From Ophioceras dolichostomum (taxonomy: Eukaryota > Ascomycota > Sordariomycetes > Magnaporthales > Ophioceraceae), in the NCBI GenBank assembly GCA_003049485.1, contig PYST01000283.1:1-53113 (forward strand): a stretch of 53,113 nt of DNA. The letters run 5' to 3'. This document shows, one piece after another, positions 21,830 through 33,374 of the stretch. The notes under the pieces are model-generated. The model did not search any database. It was given only the letters and a program-made list of their open reading frames with translations, and had not been told where the DNA came from. The number at the start of each line of letters is the position of its first letter. Positions within the stretch are counted from its first letter, which is position 1. The translations under genes were made by a program, and so were the position numbers.

Positions 21830-23654
21830 TCATTCTGGATCATCATTATACTTCGATGCATCGGTAGATGCCGTCGCGGCGGCGGCAGCAGCAGCATTCG
21901 CAGCCGCTTTGCCTTCTATTTCCTTGAGCTTGTCCTTACCCTCCTCGGTCGTCGTATCAATGATTTCGTCCTCGAGGCTTAGAATTCCCGCCTGCAGTTG
22001 TGCGTGTTCATGAGTGTGTGACGCAGTCAGCTCTCAGTCCAGCCCATCATCTACTTCATCTGCCTCACATCGTTTACACGCCGCGCGCGTCCCGTTCGAG
22101 TAGGGAGGGCATGGGAGGAAGAGAGGGAGGGAGGGAGAAAAAGAAATGAGAACCACCAACCTCTCCGAACTTCCCCACCAATTCTTCCGCCTCATCAACC
22201 TTCAACTTCCCCAGCGCCTCGTTGACCTTATCAAGACTGCCCGTCTCCAGCGCGGCCCTCATATCCGGCGAGAACGTCTCGAATATGTCCCGCCCGGCCT
22301 TCTCGGCTGGGTCGTCGCTCTCTTTGGAAGGGATGTGGATGGTGATGACCGTCCCTGGCTCGACGGCGTGCAGCTGGATCTGCTCCACCCCGCCGGACCC
22401 GCCGCCCTCGGCGGCCTCGCGCGCCTGCTGCGCTAGGATCTCCTTCACGCGGTTCCGGATCTTGGTGTGGGTGTCGTGCACGTCTTTGATGAAGATGTCC
22501 CGCGCCTGGTGATTGGGCGTCGTGACGCGCTTGAAGAAGAGCGGCACGCCGTCGCGGCCGAGCGCCCTGCAGTACTGCAGCAGAAGAGCCTGGTGCACGG
22601 CGCCGCGGGCCGCGTCGTCGCGGCTCTCGAGCTGCGCGTCGAACGCTAGCATGAGAAGCGAGTCCGTCTCGCGTTCCGTCAAGATTTCGGGGTGTGCCGT
22701 CAGGAACTGCATGCTGGCTTGGTAGTCGCTGGGCTTGATGGCCGCAAATTGCTTCCCTAGAGGGGACACCTCGATCTCTTCGTTGTCGTCGTCGGCGGAG
22801 GCAGTGGCCTTTGAGCTGGATGCCCCGGTAGAGGCGCTGCGACCTGTATCGATAGCGCTGCCACTAGCGGCCGCGAAGTTGGGGTTTAGAAGCTCCGGTT
22901 GGCTGCTTTTGCTGGAGGCGGCCGCGGTGGAAGGTTTTGACTTGTTCACGTGCGAGCTGTCGAAGCCCGTGTGGATGCCCTCGCTAGTGATCTTTCGGCT
23001 CTCCTCCTTCTCCAGCTCCGCAAGCCTTTTCTCCAGCTGGACCTGGAGATCCTGTACCCTAGTCAGGTGGCCTTCAATCTCCGTTGTCATTGCACTGTAC
23101 CTCTCTTCCTGAGTGACCTTATTTTCTTCCATGGCCTTGTTGACCTGATCCAGCAATGCTGCCATCATCTTGGTGTATGACAAGACCTCAGCGTTGCCGT
23201 CGTGTACGCCCGCTGGCGGTTGTGGCGGCTTGTCGTCTTCGGGCTTCATCGTAGCTGCGGTCTCCATTACGGCCTGAAATGCCACCTCGGCCGGGTTGCG
23301 CGTGGCGGCGTCGGCCGCGTGGTTCTTGAACGCCGAGAGCAACGAGCTGATGCGCTTCATCAGGCCATCGTTCACGATCCGCTCGTACTTGAGTGTCTCG
23401 ATCTCATGCTTCCGTCGCGCTCGCTCCATATGGATCTGGTTCTGCTTGGCTCGGATGAAGGACCTCTTGTCCACATTGGGGTGGACCTCGATATCGGAGT
23501 CATCGCTGAGCTCCAGCGCGTCCTGTATTTCGGGTGAGTGTTTCCCTCAACATGCGTAGTCAGCTGGAGGCTCTTAAATTCTTTTGGGGCTGGGGATATA
23601 TAAAGCCGGCGGGCCGGCGCATGCACGTACCCATTTGCTGTAGTCGACTGGCAT
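21830..23654 (-). CDS. CDC37: Hsp90 co-chaperone Cdc37
   Basis: Three exons: 23654-23631 (24 nt), 23522-22161 and 21991-21830, giving 515 residues. Exon 1 encodes only MPVDYSKW; splicing yields MPVDYSKWDALELSDDSD, the diagnostic Cdc37 N-terminus, with Ser14 and Ser17 in an acidic casein-kinase-2 site as in yeast. HPNVDKRSFIRAKQ and a coiled-coil follow. The middle part (about 270-410) is the Hsp90-binding domain (SPLGKQFAAI, RALGRDGVPLFFKRV). The last intron (GTTGGT..CTGCAG, 169 nt) has a non-standard donor, but joining it gives FGE-AGILSLEDEIIDTTTEEG, the conserved C-terminus; unspliced, the frame runs into a low-value tail. Cdc37 delivers protein kinases to Hsp90 in the cytosol. A Ser/Ala-rich linker separates the N-terminal and middle domains. 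Confidence 0.97.
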
Positions 23655-24784
23655 TTTGGAGCCGCGAGGATCTTAGATCTCAGGACTCGACTTGAACGGG
23701 ACTGATCTAGTTCGGCTGGCGAAGGGTTGCCGTAGGTGCTGTGTCTGATTTGAAAGATTGGCGATTCTGAACATCGAAGGGGTGGGCGAATTGGTTTTTA
23801 CAATGGCTTGATATCGTTGCGTGAACTGAGCTGATTTTTGGACGATGATGGGTTGGTCGGGAGGGACGGCTGGCTGCTCTTGGAACGTTCTAGTCGCTCA
23901 GGGCAGCTATCGCAGCCCCCTCTAGCGGGGTCGGAATTGAGGCGGGGACGGCCCTGGTGGGGCCCAACTGATCACATTTGTGGGCGGTACAAAGAAACGA
24001 CGCGCCTGACGGCCCGCCTTTGACAGCCAACGGGCACGGCCGCATGGGGACTGAGGCCTGAGTATTGACCCATGAGAATCACGATCAACAATATGCATGA
24101 GCTTGAAGATCATTCTGTCTGTGGCGGGGGCAAAATGCCATGAAAGCACGGAGGTGCCGGTTGGGATGGGCCAACATTTAATGCACGTATCGTCAGTAAC
24201 ATGCAGAAAAGAGAAGCACCAACATACCTCGTCTAAATGTTTCCAAAGGCAGCCCCTTTTATCACCGGCTGGCTCTGGGCTATTTTGGGCACGGATGTGG
24301 AAGGACGTTCGCACGCTTTCAATACATTCCATCTATGATCTTCATGACTTGGAAAACACGTCACAGTTCTAGCTCTGGCGCGTTTAATTCATTCGCTTCA
24401 GCTCGGCCCTGCTCATCCGCCTTTTCTGTCTAAGTTTTCTTGGTTCCTTCTTTTTGTCTGCTAGTCATGACGCGAGGGGGGGGGTATAATTCGTCTCCTG
24501 TGGGTCGACGCCGACGCTATGATTGAATTCATCCTTGGCTCAACGCTGATCCAGGCCAATCCAATGGTGGAAAAAGCAACATGAGGCAAAACGGAAAAGA
24601 GAGTATATATCCATACACGTAAAGACACGAGCCACCGGCCAACCATCCATCCATCCATGCTTGCGCTTCAGATCATGACCCATGAGATAAGAGTGCCGAG
24701 GAGGAAAATAGAAGGTGATATATACAGCTAGACACAAACAACAGCAACGACTACCTACACATTGATCTCTCTTCCTGTGACCAG
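23655..24784. other. Intergenic region CDC37 / MOT1
   Basis: Contains the CDC37 promoter on the left and the MOT1 3' untranslated region on the right. A G-run (about 24476-24483) and ATCCATCC repeats (about 24645-24657) are the only notable features. No gene is supported. Confidence 0.6.
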
Positions 24785-27700
24785 CTACTGCATCGTTTTC
24801 AAGAACCCGTCCAGGTCGAAGCTCTCCTCGTACTGGCGGTTGTCCCACAGCTCTCCCAGGTCCTCGAGCCACGGCGCCTTCTTTCCAGGCTGCCGCACGT
24901 CGCCCGTCTCGACGTCGACCATGTCCTCCTCCCTGCCGTCTATGCCAGCAGCAGCAGCGCCACCGCTGCCACTGCTCTCGGGCTTGTCGAAGATGAGGCC
25001 CGGGCCCGACTCGCCCAGGCTGAACAGGTCCAGGATCTGGTCCGTGTCCATGGTCGCCAGCCCCGCGTTCTGCTGGTTGACGACGGTGGAGGCGACGTCG
25101 ATCTTGAAGCGCTGCAGGCTCAGGATCTTCTCCTCCAGCGTGCCGCGCGTGATCAGGCGGTACACGTTGACCACCTTCTTCTGCCCGATGCGGTGGGCGC
25201 GGTCCATGGCCTGCAGGTCGCGCTGCGGGTTCCAGTCGTGCTCCACGAAGATGACCGTGTCGGCCCCCGTGAGGTTCAGCCCCAGGCCGCCGACGCTGGT
25301 CGTCAGCAGCAGCACGTCGAAGGACGGGTCCGAGTTGAACTTGTTGACGATGTCCTGGCGCTTGTTGGCCTCGACGGAGCCGTCGAGCCGCAGGTACGAG
25401 ACCGAAGGGAGCAGGCGCTTCAACACGGTGTTCTGGACCATGTCCAGCATCTCCTTCATCTGGCAGAAGATGAGCGCACGGTGCGGCTTGATGGGCTGAT
25501 ACAGCGGGTCGTTACTCGAGTCGTTACCCTCGACGCCGATGCCGCAGTCGACCAGCAGGTCGCGCAGGGCCGTCAGCTTGGGCGCATGCACGTGATCCTC
25601 GAGGCTGGTGCCCTGCTTGGCCAGGATGCGCTGTGTCTCCTCGTACAGCCGGTGGCCGGCCTTCATGACCAGCGCCGGGGAGTTGCATAGCTTGCGCATG
25701 TACTGCAGCGCCTGGAAGATGTGCTGCTTGGCCTCCTTGTCCTCGCGCCCGGCCTGCTCGGCGATCTTGGCTGACTCCTTCTTAGTGAAGTCCTCGAACA
25801 GCTTCTTCTGCAGGTCGCTGAGGTCGCAGTAGTAGTTCTGCAGGATCTTGGGCGGCAGGTCGTTGAGCACCTCCTCCTTGAGCCGGCGAAGCAGGAAGGG
25901 GAGCACCTGCTTGTGCAGCGCCTCGATAGCCAGCGCGCCCGCCTCCTGCTCTTTAGACGACGCCTTGCTGAAGCGGCTGGCCGCGATCGGTTTGGCGAAG
26001 CGGTCGAGGAACACCTTCTCGGCACCGAGGAATCCGGGCATGAGGAAGTCGAAGAGCGACCACAACTCAAGCACGTTGTTCTGGATGGGCGTGCCCGTGA
26101 GGATCAGCCTATGGTTGCTGGCCAGACGCTTAACCGCCTGGCTAATCTTAGCCTTGGGGTTCTTGATCAGATGGCCCTCGTCGAGCACAACGTAATTCCA
26201 GCTGTACTTTTCGATGACGTCGATGTCGTTGCGGCACACGTCGTACGATGTGATCACCAGGTCGTGCTTGTCCAGCTGGTCCCGGGAAGCCTTGCGCTCG
26301 TTCGGCGGGCCGACGTAGGCGAAGACGCTGAGGAACGGCGCATAGGTCTTGAGCTCCTGCTGCCAGTGGCCCGAGAGCGTGGGCGGGCACACGATCAGGG
26401 ATGGGAGCTTGCGCACGTCGGACGCGCCTGTCCGAGCAAACTCCTCGGCACGCTGGTGGTGATCGCTAGCAACGATGCAGATCGTCTGCAGCGTCTTGCC
26501 CAGGCCCATGTCGTCACAGAGGATTCCGTGCAAGTGGTACTTGTTCAAGAAGTGCAGCCAGTTGACACCCTCCTGCTGGTAAGAGCGCAGCTCCGCCTTG
26601 ATGGCCACGGGAATGGTAAACGGTTCCACCTTCTTCGGGTCGAGCAGCTGAGCGATGAAGGTTCGCTCGCGGTCGCGACCACGTAGCAGCTCCTCCGAGA
26701 GGCCTGGCGGGTCTGGAATGCCGGCCTCGAGGGGCACCAGCTTGACGAGAGTGGCGAACGATGTGGTCGCGATCAGCCGAATCTCGTGGTCCGAGTCGCT
26801 CATGCGGCCGAGCACAGGCACGATGAGGAAGATGACGTACGGCAGGATGGCATCGCCCATCACGGCGATGAGGTGATAGATGGCCTCGATCGCGCCCTGT
26901 CGGAAGTGCAGGTCTACTGGGTTGCTGATCGACGGCAGCACCTTCTCGACCAGTGCCGTCATGCCCTCAATCGTGATGACGCTGCAGATGGTGGCCATGC
27001 ACTTGGCCGCCATGTAGCGGAACACGGACAGTTCCGAGTGCAGCGCCTTGATCACGAGCGGCACCATATCCATCACGAACGGCCGCAGCGCAACGTCCAG
27101 CGTCGGACACATGGTGCGGATCACCGACATGGCATCCACCACCTCCTGTCCGAACGTCTGCTCCGGGTCGCACGCCTCGGCGGGGAGTTCGCCCGAGAAC
27201 GCCTTGACAAGCGGTTCCTCCATGAAGGTACGGAGGCTTGGCACGGCGTTGAGCAGCTTCGCCCCGAATTTCTTCGAGAGGATCTCCAGCGCCTCCTTGG
27301 CACCGCGGCGGGTGATACGTGCCGCCCGTGACTCCCTCGCAAACTTTGCGGCGTCGGCATGGTCTACGCGATCCTCCTCCTTCTGCATCGAGAGCACGAC
27401 GTTGCGCTTCGCCGCGTGGACCGGGAACTCGGGCGTCTCGGCGACCTCGACGCACGAGAACTTGACCAGGTTTGCCACAACCTTGTCCGCCGGCCCGCGA
27501 CGTCCAACCTCGGTGAAGACCTGCACTAGCTGCGCGATCGTGTCTGATGAACGGCTCTGCAGCTCCTGGTTTTCCTCCGTCTTGACCGAGTCCATTATAG
27601 ACTTGATAAGCGGGCTCGGCTTCTTCGGCAGCGCCCTGAGAGACACAAGCGCACAGCCAGCCGCGGCCTTGATGCGAACGTCCCTCGCTTCCTTGGCTAT

Positions 27701-30700
27701 CCTGGCCTCCTCGATCGACTTGAGAGTCAAGTCGCGGGCTTCGTTGAGCTGTGGAGTGGCGATCAGCCGCTGTCCGGGCGCCATGGACTTTTTAAGCTTC
27801 TCGAAGTCCTCGCCAACCACTTTCTCGCCCTTCGAGATCGAGAAAGCGCCAGGGCCGTGCTCGGGCTCGCCTTGGACGACCACGGGGAGCACGGGAAGCT
27901 TGCTGTGCGCCACCTTTCCGTGATCGCGGAACAGGTTGATAAGCTGTTGACACTGCGAGCGCACACGCTGCACCTGGCTGACAAGATCTCGGTAGTACTC
28001 TGGTCGTTCTTTGTCCACGATTGCAGACAGGGCTTCCTGGAAGCGCAAGGCTGCCTTCAAATCCGTGCTGTTCTTGGCGTATTCGTCCACCACCATGCAA
28101 GCGACCAGTTGCGTAGTTGAGAATTTTATTGTGAACGCTGGCTTGAGAAGCTGGTCGAAGGCGGCTTGATCTGCGCCTGGGACGAAGGCCATGACCAGGC
28201 CCATCGCCCTCGCCGCTGATATTCGGGACCGCATGAGCGTTTCTTTCCCTGCCAGTTCGATATCGCCCTGGATCATCGCGCCATCTACGTCGTGCGTGTG
28301 AGTCGAGACAGGCACTTCGTCAACCTTGGCCGACTTTCGCCGCCGCTTTGGGGCTCGCTCGCCACCTGCACTGGCACCGCTCTCAGGCGGACTCGGCTTG
28401 CGGAGCGGCGGCGCAACCGTGACTCCGGGTAGAGAGTACGTCCCGCCTGAAGGTTTGATGAACAGGCTCGCGTTCATAGGGATGGGGTTGCGCGACAAGC
28501 CGATCGGATGCAAGGTCAGCTGCATGAGGGGCTCGAGGTGTGGGAGGAACTCGACGGCTAGCCGAGCGGGGTCCTGGCCGAGGCACTGGACCAGAGCAGT
28601 CCACAGCTCGAGAGACTTATTCAAGGCCTCGGCGTCCCTCTCTAGCAAGACATTCTGAAACACGAGCCTCAAAATGCGACCGTTGAGCCAGCCCTGCGAG
28701 GTCTCCCCGCCGAGGCTTGCGAAGGTCATGAGGGCCTTCAAGACGGCGACTCGCACGGATGTGATGGTGTGGCGGAGGAACGGATAGAGGCGAGGCACCA
28801 GGAGCGTGAAGGACCTCTCCTCATCCTGTGCGGCTGTGGCCTTCATAGTGTTGAGCACCTCGGGGAAGCCACAGAGGATGGCGAGCAGATCCATAATCTT
28901 GCCCGTTGACGCGCTCAGATCATCGCCGAGACTTGACAAGCTCTCCCACACTATGTTGATGAGACCCTCAAGAGAGTCTGGTCGCATGGTGACAAACTCG
29001 CGTGCCATGGGAATGAGAGTTGCGGCGCTGACTGATCGCACGTCGTCATCAAGGTCACCGAGGCCCTTCATGACGGCACGGATCACCCCATCGATCATAT
29101 CGCCATCCTGGAGCAGCAAATCCTTCCTCACGGCCACGACATACCTCAGCCCAACCATGCCGCCATGGCAGATGGCCCAGATAGGTCGGTCTAGGCTGAG
29201 GTCGTCCTGCATGACCATGCGGAATAGGATCCGGTATATGGCGAAGACGGAGCTCGGGGGCACGTGGAAGAGGACGGAGCCCAGCGTCTGCCCCACCGTC
29301 TCGCGGATCGGGGCCACTGACGTGTCGGAGCTGTAGTCGGTGAACCGGTCCAGCATGAGCACGCAGCAGAGGCGAGACGCCAGGTCGTCCAGCCATTCTG
29401 TGTTGAGGCTGTCGTTTTCGCTGCGCGACTTGCCGCTCAACCGGCCTGCACCCCTGCCGTGGACCCTCACGATCTCTCGCAGTGCCATGGCGGCGCCGTG
29501 CCGGACCTCCCATTGCGGGTCGAAGAGGTCCAGCTTGAGGAAGTCGCAGAGCCGCTCGAAGGGCCACTCGGCCCCTTCCATGTCGTCGTCGGCCTCCAGC
29601 TCGGATTTGATGGGCAGCACAGGGCCCTTAAATTCGGACACCACTTTCGTGTCCTCGTCCACATCTTCAGGCCTCTCGAGGCTGAAGTAATCGTTCATCT
29701 TCCCGGCCTTCTTCGACTCCCCGTCCGTTCCAGGCGTTTCGTCGGCGAAGCCTTCGGAACCTGCAGTCGTCGTCCTACGAAGACTCAGGTCGCCAAATCC
29801 ACCTCTGCCATGCGCGGCCTTCTGAGCCTCGCGCTTACGTTTACGTTTCAAGACGTTCAGCTGCCTAGTGCTTAAGGCGCCGGCTGCCTCTGCCTTTTGG
29901 CCCACGGTGCCGTTATTATCGTTGGAGTCGGACTTAGCGAAGCCGTTAGCGGCCGAATCTTGAGGTGTGACGGGGCTCAAGGCGGCGTCGCCGGCGATGG
30001 GCACCTCGTCGTCCTCGAACACGCGGCCCAGCAGCCCCAGACGGCCAGTCAATGTCTTCTTGTTGTGCGCGAGTCGGGCTTGGGGCTCTAAGGCGGCGAG
30101 TGCATACTCGACGTTGCCGCCGCGGAGTAGCTCCCTCCCATACTTAGTGATGATGTTCACATCTAATGCGTCTAGGTGGTAGACGTCGGGCTGGATAGAT
30201 GGCACATCCTTCTCTTCCTCCTTTTTCACAGTACTGCTCTCGTTGGGCTTGTCTGCGCCGACTGCCGACAGAGGCTCATCGTCCTCGTTCGGGTCATACG
30301 CATGAGCATTTTCAAGGATCTTCCCAAGAGCCTTGGCTGATGTGTTCCTGGTCTCCCAGTCCTTGTGACGCAAATAAGGAACGACTCTGGAAAGAAGGTT
30401 GAAGAGCTCTTCGGGGTGCTGCTTCTGCCAATCAGCGAGCTGGTTGACCGCAGTGTCCCGAATCAACCGGGTACTTCCGGTCTCGAGGATTCTGTGAAAC
30501 AAAAAAAAAGGTTAGAAAAGCTCAACCACTAGGATGACCGGGATAACCTAGGATAACCTGGGTTAAACGGCGCTTGTCCCTGTCCTAATAGTAACGCAGC
30601 GATGACTACTGGGAGGGACTACTGGGAGAGGGCGAAGAGAAGTCAGGTTGGTCATGTGCAACTCACGTGACAAGTCGGTCAAGCCTATTCAGATGTTAGT

Positions 30701-30771
30701 CTGGGTCATCATGTCTCCGGGGGTTTGTGAGACAGGGTAGCAGATGTATGGGGCACGAACCTCGACGACAT
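24785..30771 (-). CDS. MOT1: Mot1/BTAF1, TBP-removing Swi2/Snf2 ATPase
   Basis: Three exons: 30771-30761 (11 nt), 30684-30667 (18 nt) and 30491-24785, giving 1911 residues. The tiny exons join in phase to MSSRLDRLVTILETGSTRLI, the conserved Mot1 N-terminus; the long frame alone begins at a non-ATG. Residues up to about 1290 form HEAT repeats (for example AVNQLADWQKQHPEELFNLL) that clasp TATA-binding protein, with an acidic, charged linker around 190-300. The Snf2 ATPase follows: SYQQEGVNWLHFL, Walker A DDMGLGKT (about 1340), DEGH box (about 1449), SVGGLGLNLTGADTVIF and DRAHRIGQ (about 1775). Mot1 uses ATP to strip TBP from DNA in the nucleus and redistributes it genome-wide. Length and motifs match the family fully. 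Confidence 0.98.
30667..30684 (-). other. MOT1: 18-nt microexon of MOT1
   Basis: Between introns of 76 and 175 nt, this exon supplies most of LDRLVT. Both sides have normal donors and acceptors (GTTCGT..ATAG and GTGAGT..CACAG). It is supported by the match to the Mot1 N-terminal consensus and by frame continuity. Confidence 0.85.
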
Positions 30772-33374
30772 GGTTTCTGCATGTCCGTGGGTGGTTATGG
30801 TGATGCTTCTTTCCGTCTGCTGGAGATCGAATATGTGAGCAAGGCCCGCCTGACGTATAGGGAATTTTCGCAATAGCTAAGCGGTCGGATTGTGTGTAAG
30901 TGAGCCAACGCGACAGGGGTATGGGTGCCGCGCACGCAAATGAGTAACACAAGAGAGGTGTACGGGGCTGGGTTGTGGGATTTGGAGACCGACCAGCTGC
31001 GGCCGCACGGCTGATTAAATAGTAGGTGCCCTTGCAATGAAAAAAAGACAAGGAGAAAAATAGTCACTTACGAGAATAAAAGCAATTACGAGGGCAAACT
31101 AGGAGATGGGAGCAGCTGAGAATTGAATGTCCAGAATGGATGTGTCGTGTTCACGAAAGGACAAATTAGAAGATGTGCTGGGGTATGTAAACGAAGCATA
31201 AAATCGGGGTGGGCTGCATTAAAAGTAGGAACCTGTCCAGAGGTAGTCGGTGATGGCAATGTTGGCGGTGATGAATCGTGGTGAGCGCCCATGGACAGGG
31301 GAGACGCCTCGGTGAAGCGAGGTGAGATGAGGGAAACAAAATGGTTGATTGATTGGCCGCCAAGGCCACACACACCCGGGGAACGGGAATGCAGGTGACG
31401 ATGGTTGGTGTGTCGTTGGTAAAAGTGGTGCAGTAGCGCAGGAGCGCAGTGGTGGCTTTGGTGCTGCCTGCAAAGAGTTTAGAGTGGGTGGTGCAGGCCG
31501 CTCGCAGTAGTAAGCAGCGGGGAGCGGGCGCTGGAGGAAGGCGCTGGGGAGGGGCCAGATGACTGACGGCTGGTGACGGAGCGCAAGCACGCAGTAAGTA
31601 GCAGGTGGAAAATTCTGGGTGGAGGGCAGCTCGGCCATTCTATATGAGATCCCATATTTTTATACACGTCCGGGCCAAACGGCTCCTCCCTCTTGCGCCT
31701 GCTCTCGCTTATTTGGTTAGCGCCATTTTTTTTTTTCGGACTGTCAACACACCCCTGCTCCGTCTGCACCTGCAAGCTGCAACCCACCACCCATGCCACC
31801 TCCACCACGCCCCTTCTCACACACACATGCACTCCAGTTGGATGGGTGAGGAGAAGGAGCTTTAGGAGCCTCCTTTCAGAGCCTTTCTAAGCAACGAACC
31901 TTTTCTCCCTTTTCTTACGGGACGGGACGCGAAGCCACAGGAATTTATCCCTTTGTCGCCATCTTCCATTTCGAAATGTGCACATGCCTGCAAGGTGTTT
32001 GTTACATGCCTGGGGATACTTAGTCGGAAATGCCTGCCGGATACTCTGTAGAAGGCCCTGGACTTAAAGTATTGACGTCAGTGATCTCGCCAACGTCGAA
32101 GCTGTACATCATTTCAGCCTTTCTTTTCCAATACTCCAGCCCTTCGAAATGCATGTATGTTGTGACTCAGAGCTCTCGTTCGCTTTTTTACTCTTGTTCT
32201 CATCAGTACCTCTGGCGCGGGAAGCTTGGATGGTGTGGCTTGTCATTGTCACGGCAGATGCTCAGAGACCCTTGCAGTCCAGACCAGACCCCAAACCCTG
32301 AGGCGTCGATCCTTAACCACGGAATTCAGGCACCTCAAAAATCTCCGGCGCCGACTTTTCGCACACACGCCCATGTGTTTTTCATGGCAGCCTATTCTGA
32401 ACGCAATATCACCTTACTATGTGCAAATGTGCGCATGTACGAGGCGGTGTTGTTTGCATGTCATCAAACGCATTAAACATCATTCTTGTTGAGCAGAAAA
32501 CCAACCCTGTTTGCCGCCTTTTTTTTGCTCGGCTATCTCGCCCATCTTCATCACAAAGCTTGCATCGAACTCATATCGTGAATCCTAGTAAATGAGCGTG
32601 CGCCAGCCTGTTCGCGCACGATGACAGTCTGTAAATCTGCGGAGCGCACAAGCTCGATCAAAAACTGGGCACCGTCCAACTTTCCTCTTAGCTGGAGCCA
32701 GCTGGGTGGTCTCAGCTCCGGGCTGAGTCGTCGAAGTCGCGGATCGAAGTTTCAAGTAACTCACTGCCTGACGTACCCGTAAAGGCCCAGTCCTGTGAGG
32801 ATGTGAGAAGAGTCAGACTTTGATCCCGACCCAAAGTTTCTACGGTCCGTACTTCGTTCCTGAACGGCTTTCCCTAGTTGTGACAAGCAATCTTTCTTTC
32901 CTTCTCAAAGCGATGGGTTGGGGCAGTGACAGATGGACCATGAATACGTGTCCCCTGTCGACGCCGCACGCGTTAGGCTGTTTTTGCAACACAGAAGATG
33001 TTTCCTCTGACCTGCGAAACTGCACGTGACTTTGATCAAACTCCTTGCTGGCTTGAATCAGGGACCACACGGAGCGATGGACCCACATCACGTTTGCTCC
33101 CCGTCATTGTACCTCGTACTTCCGCAGGGGGAGTGGATATCGCGACAGACGCGTCTTTTTCCCCTCCGTCAATCAAAACCGCGACAAACCAGATGTGCAA
33201 CGTTCGGGGTCTCCGCCTGCTCGCCGAAATCGCGTTGATGATTTGAGTATCCCTAATCGCATCGATCGTGCTTCGAGCCAGAATCTACCTACGTAGCCTG
33301 CGCATCGATTTCCTGTATCCGAGTCTCGCCCATTCGCGCGTGTCTGCTGCCATTGCAGCTTTATTGTCGCCGGC
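30772..33374. promoter_or_regulatory. Divergent promoter region MOT1 / SMC3
   Basis: About 2.6 kb between the divergent ATGs of MOT1 and SMC3. Many overlapping reading frames exist on both strands but none shows a domain or a plausible exon structure. A T-rich run (about 31728-31737) and CA-rich spots occur. I see no RNA gene. The length is unusual for two housekeeping promoters, so a non-coding RNA or lineage-specific gene could be missed. Confidence 0.45.

Noticed and set aside
30772..33374. Possible genes in the MOT1/SMC3 gap
   Set aside because: I examined frames such as 31219-31638 and 32030-32476; none has a domain, a typical leader or linked exons.
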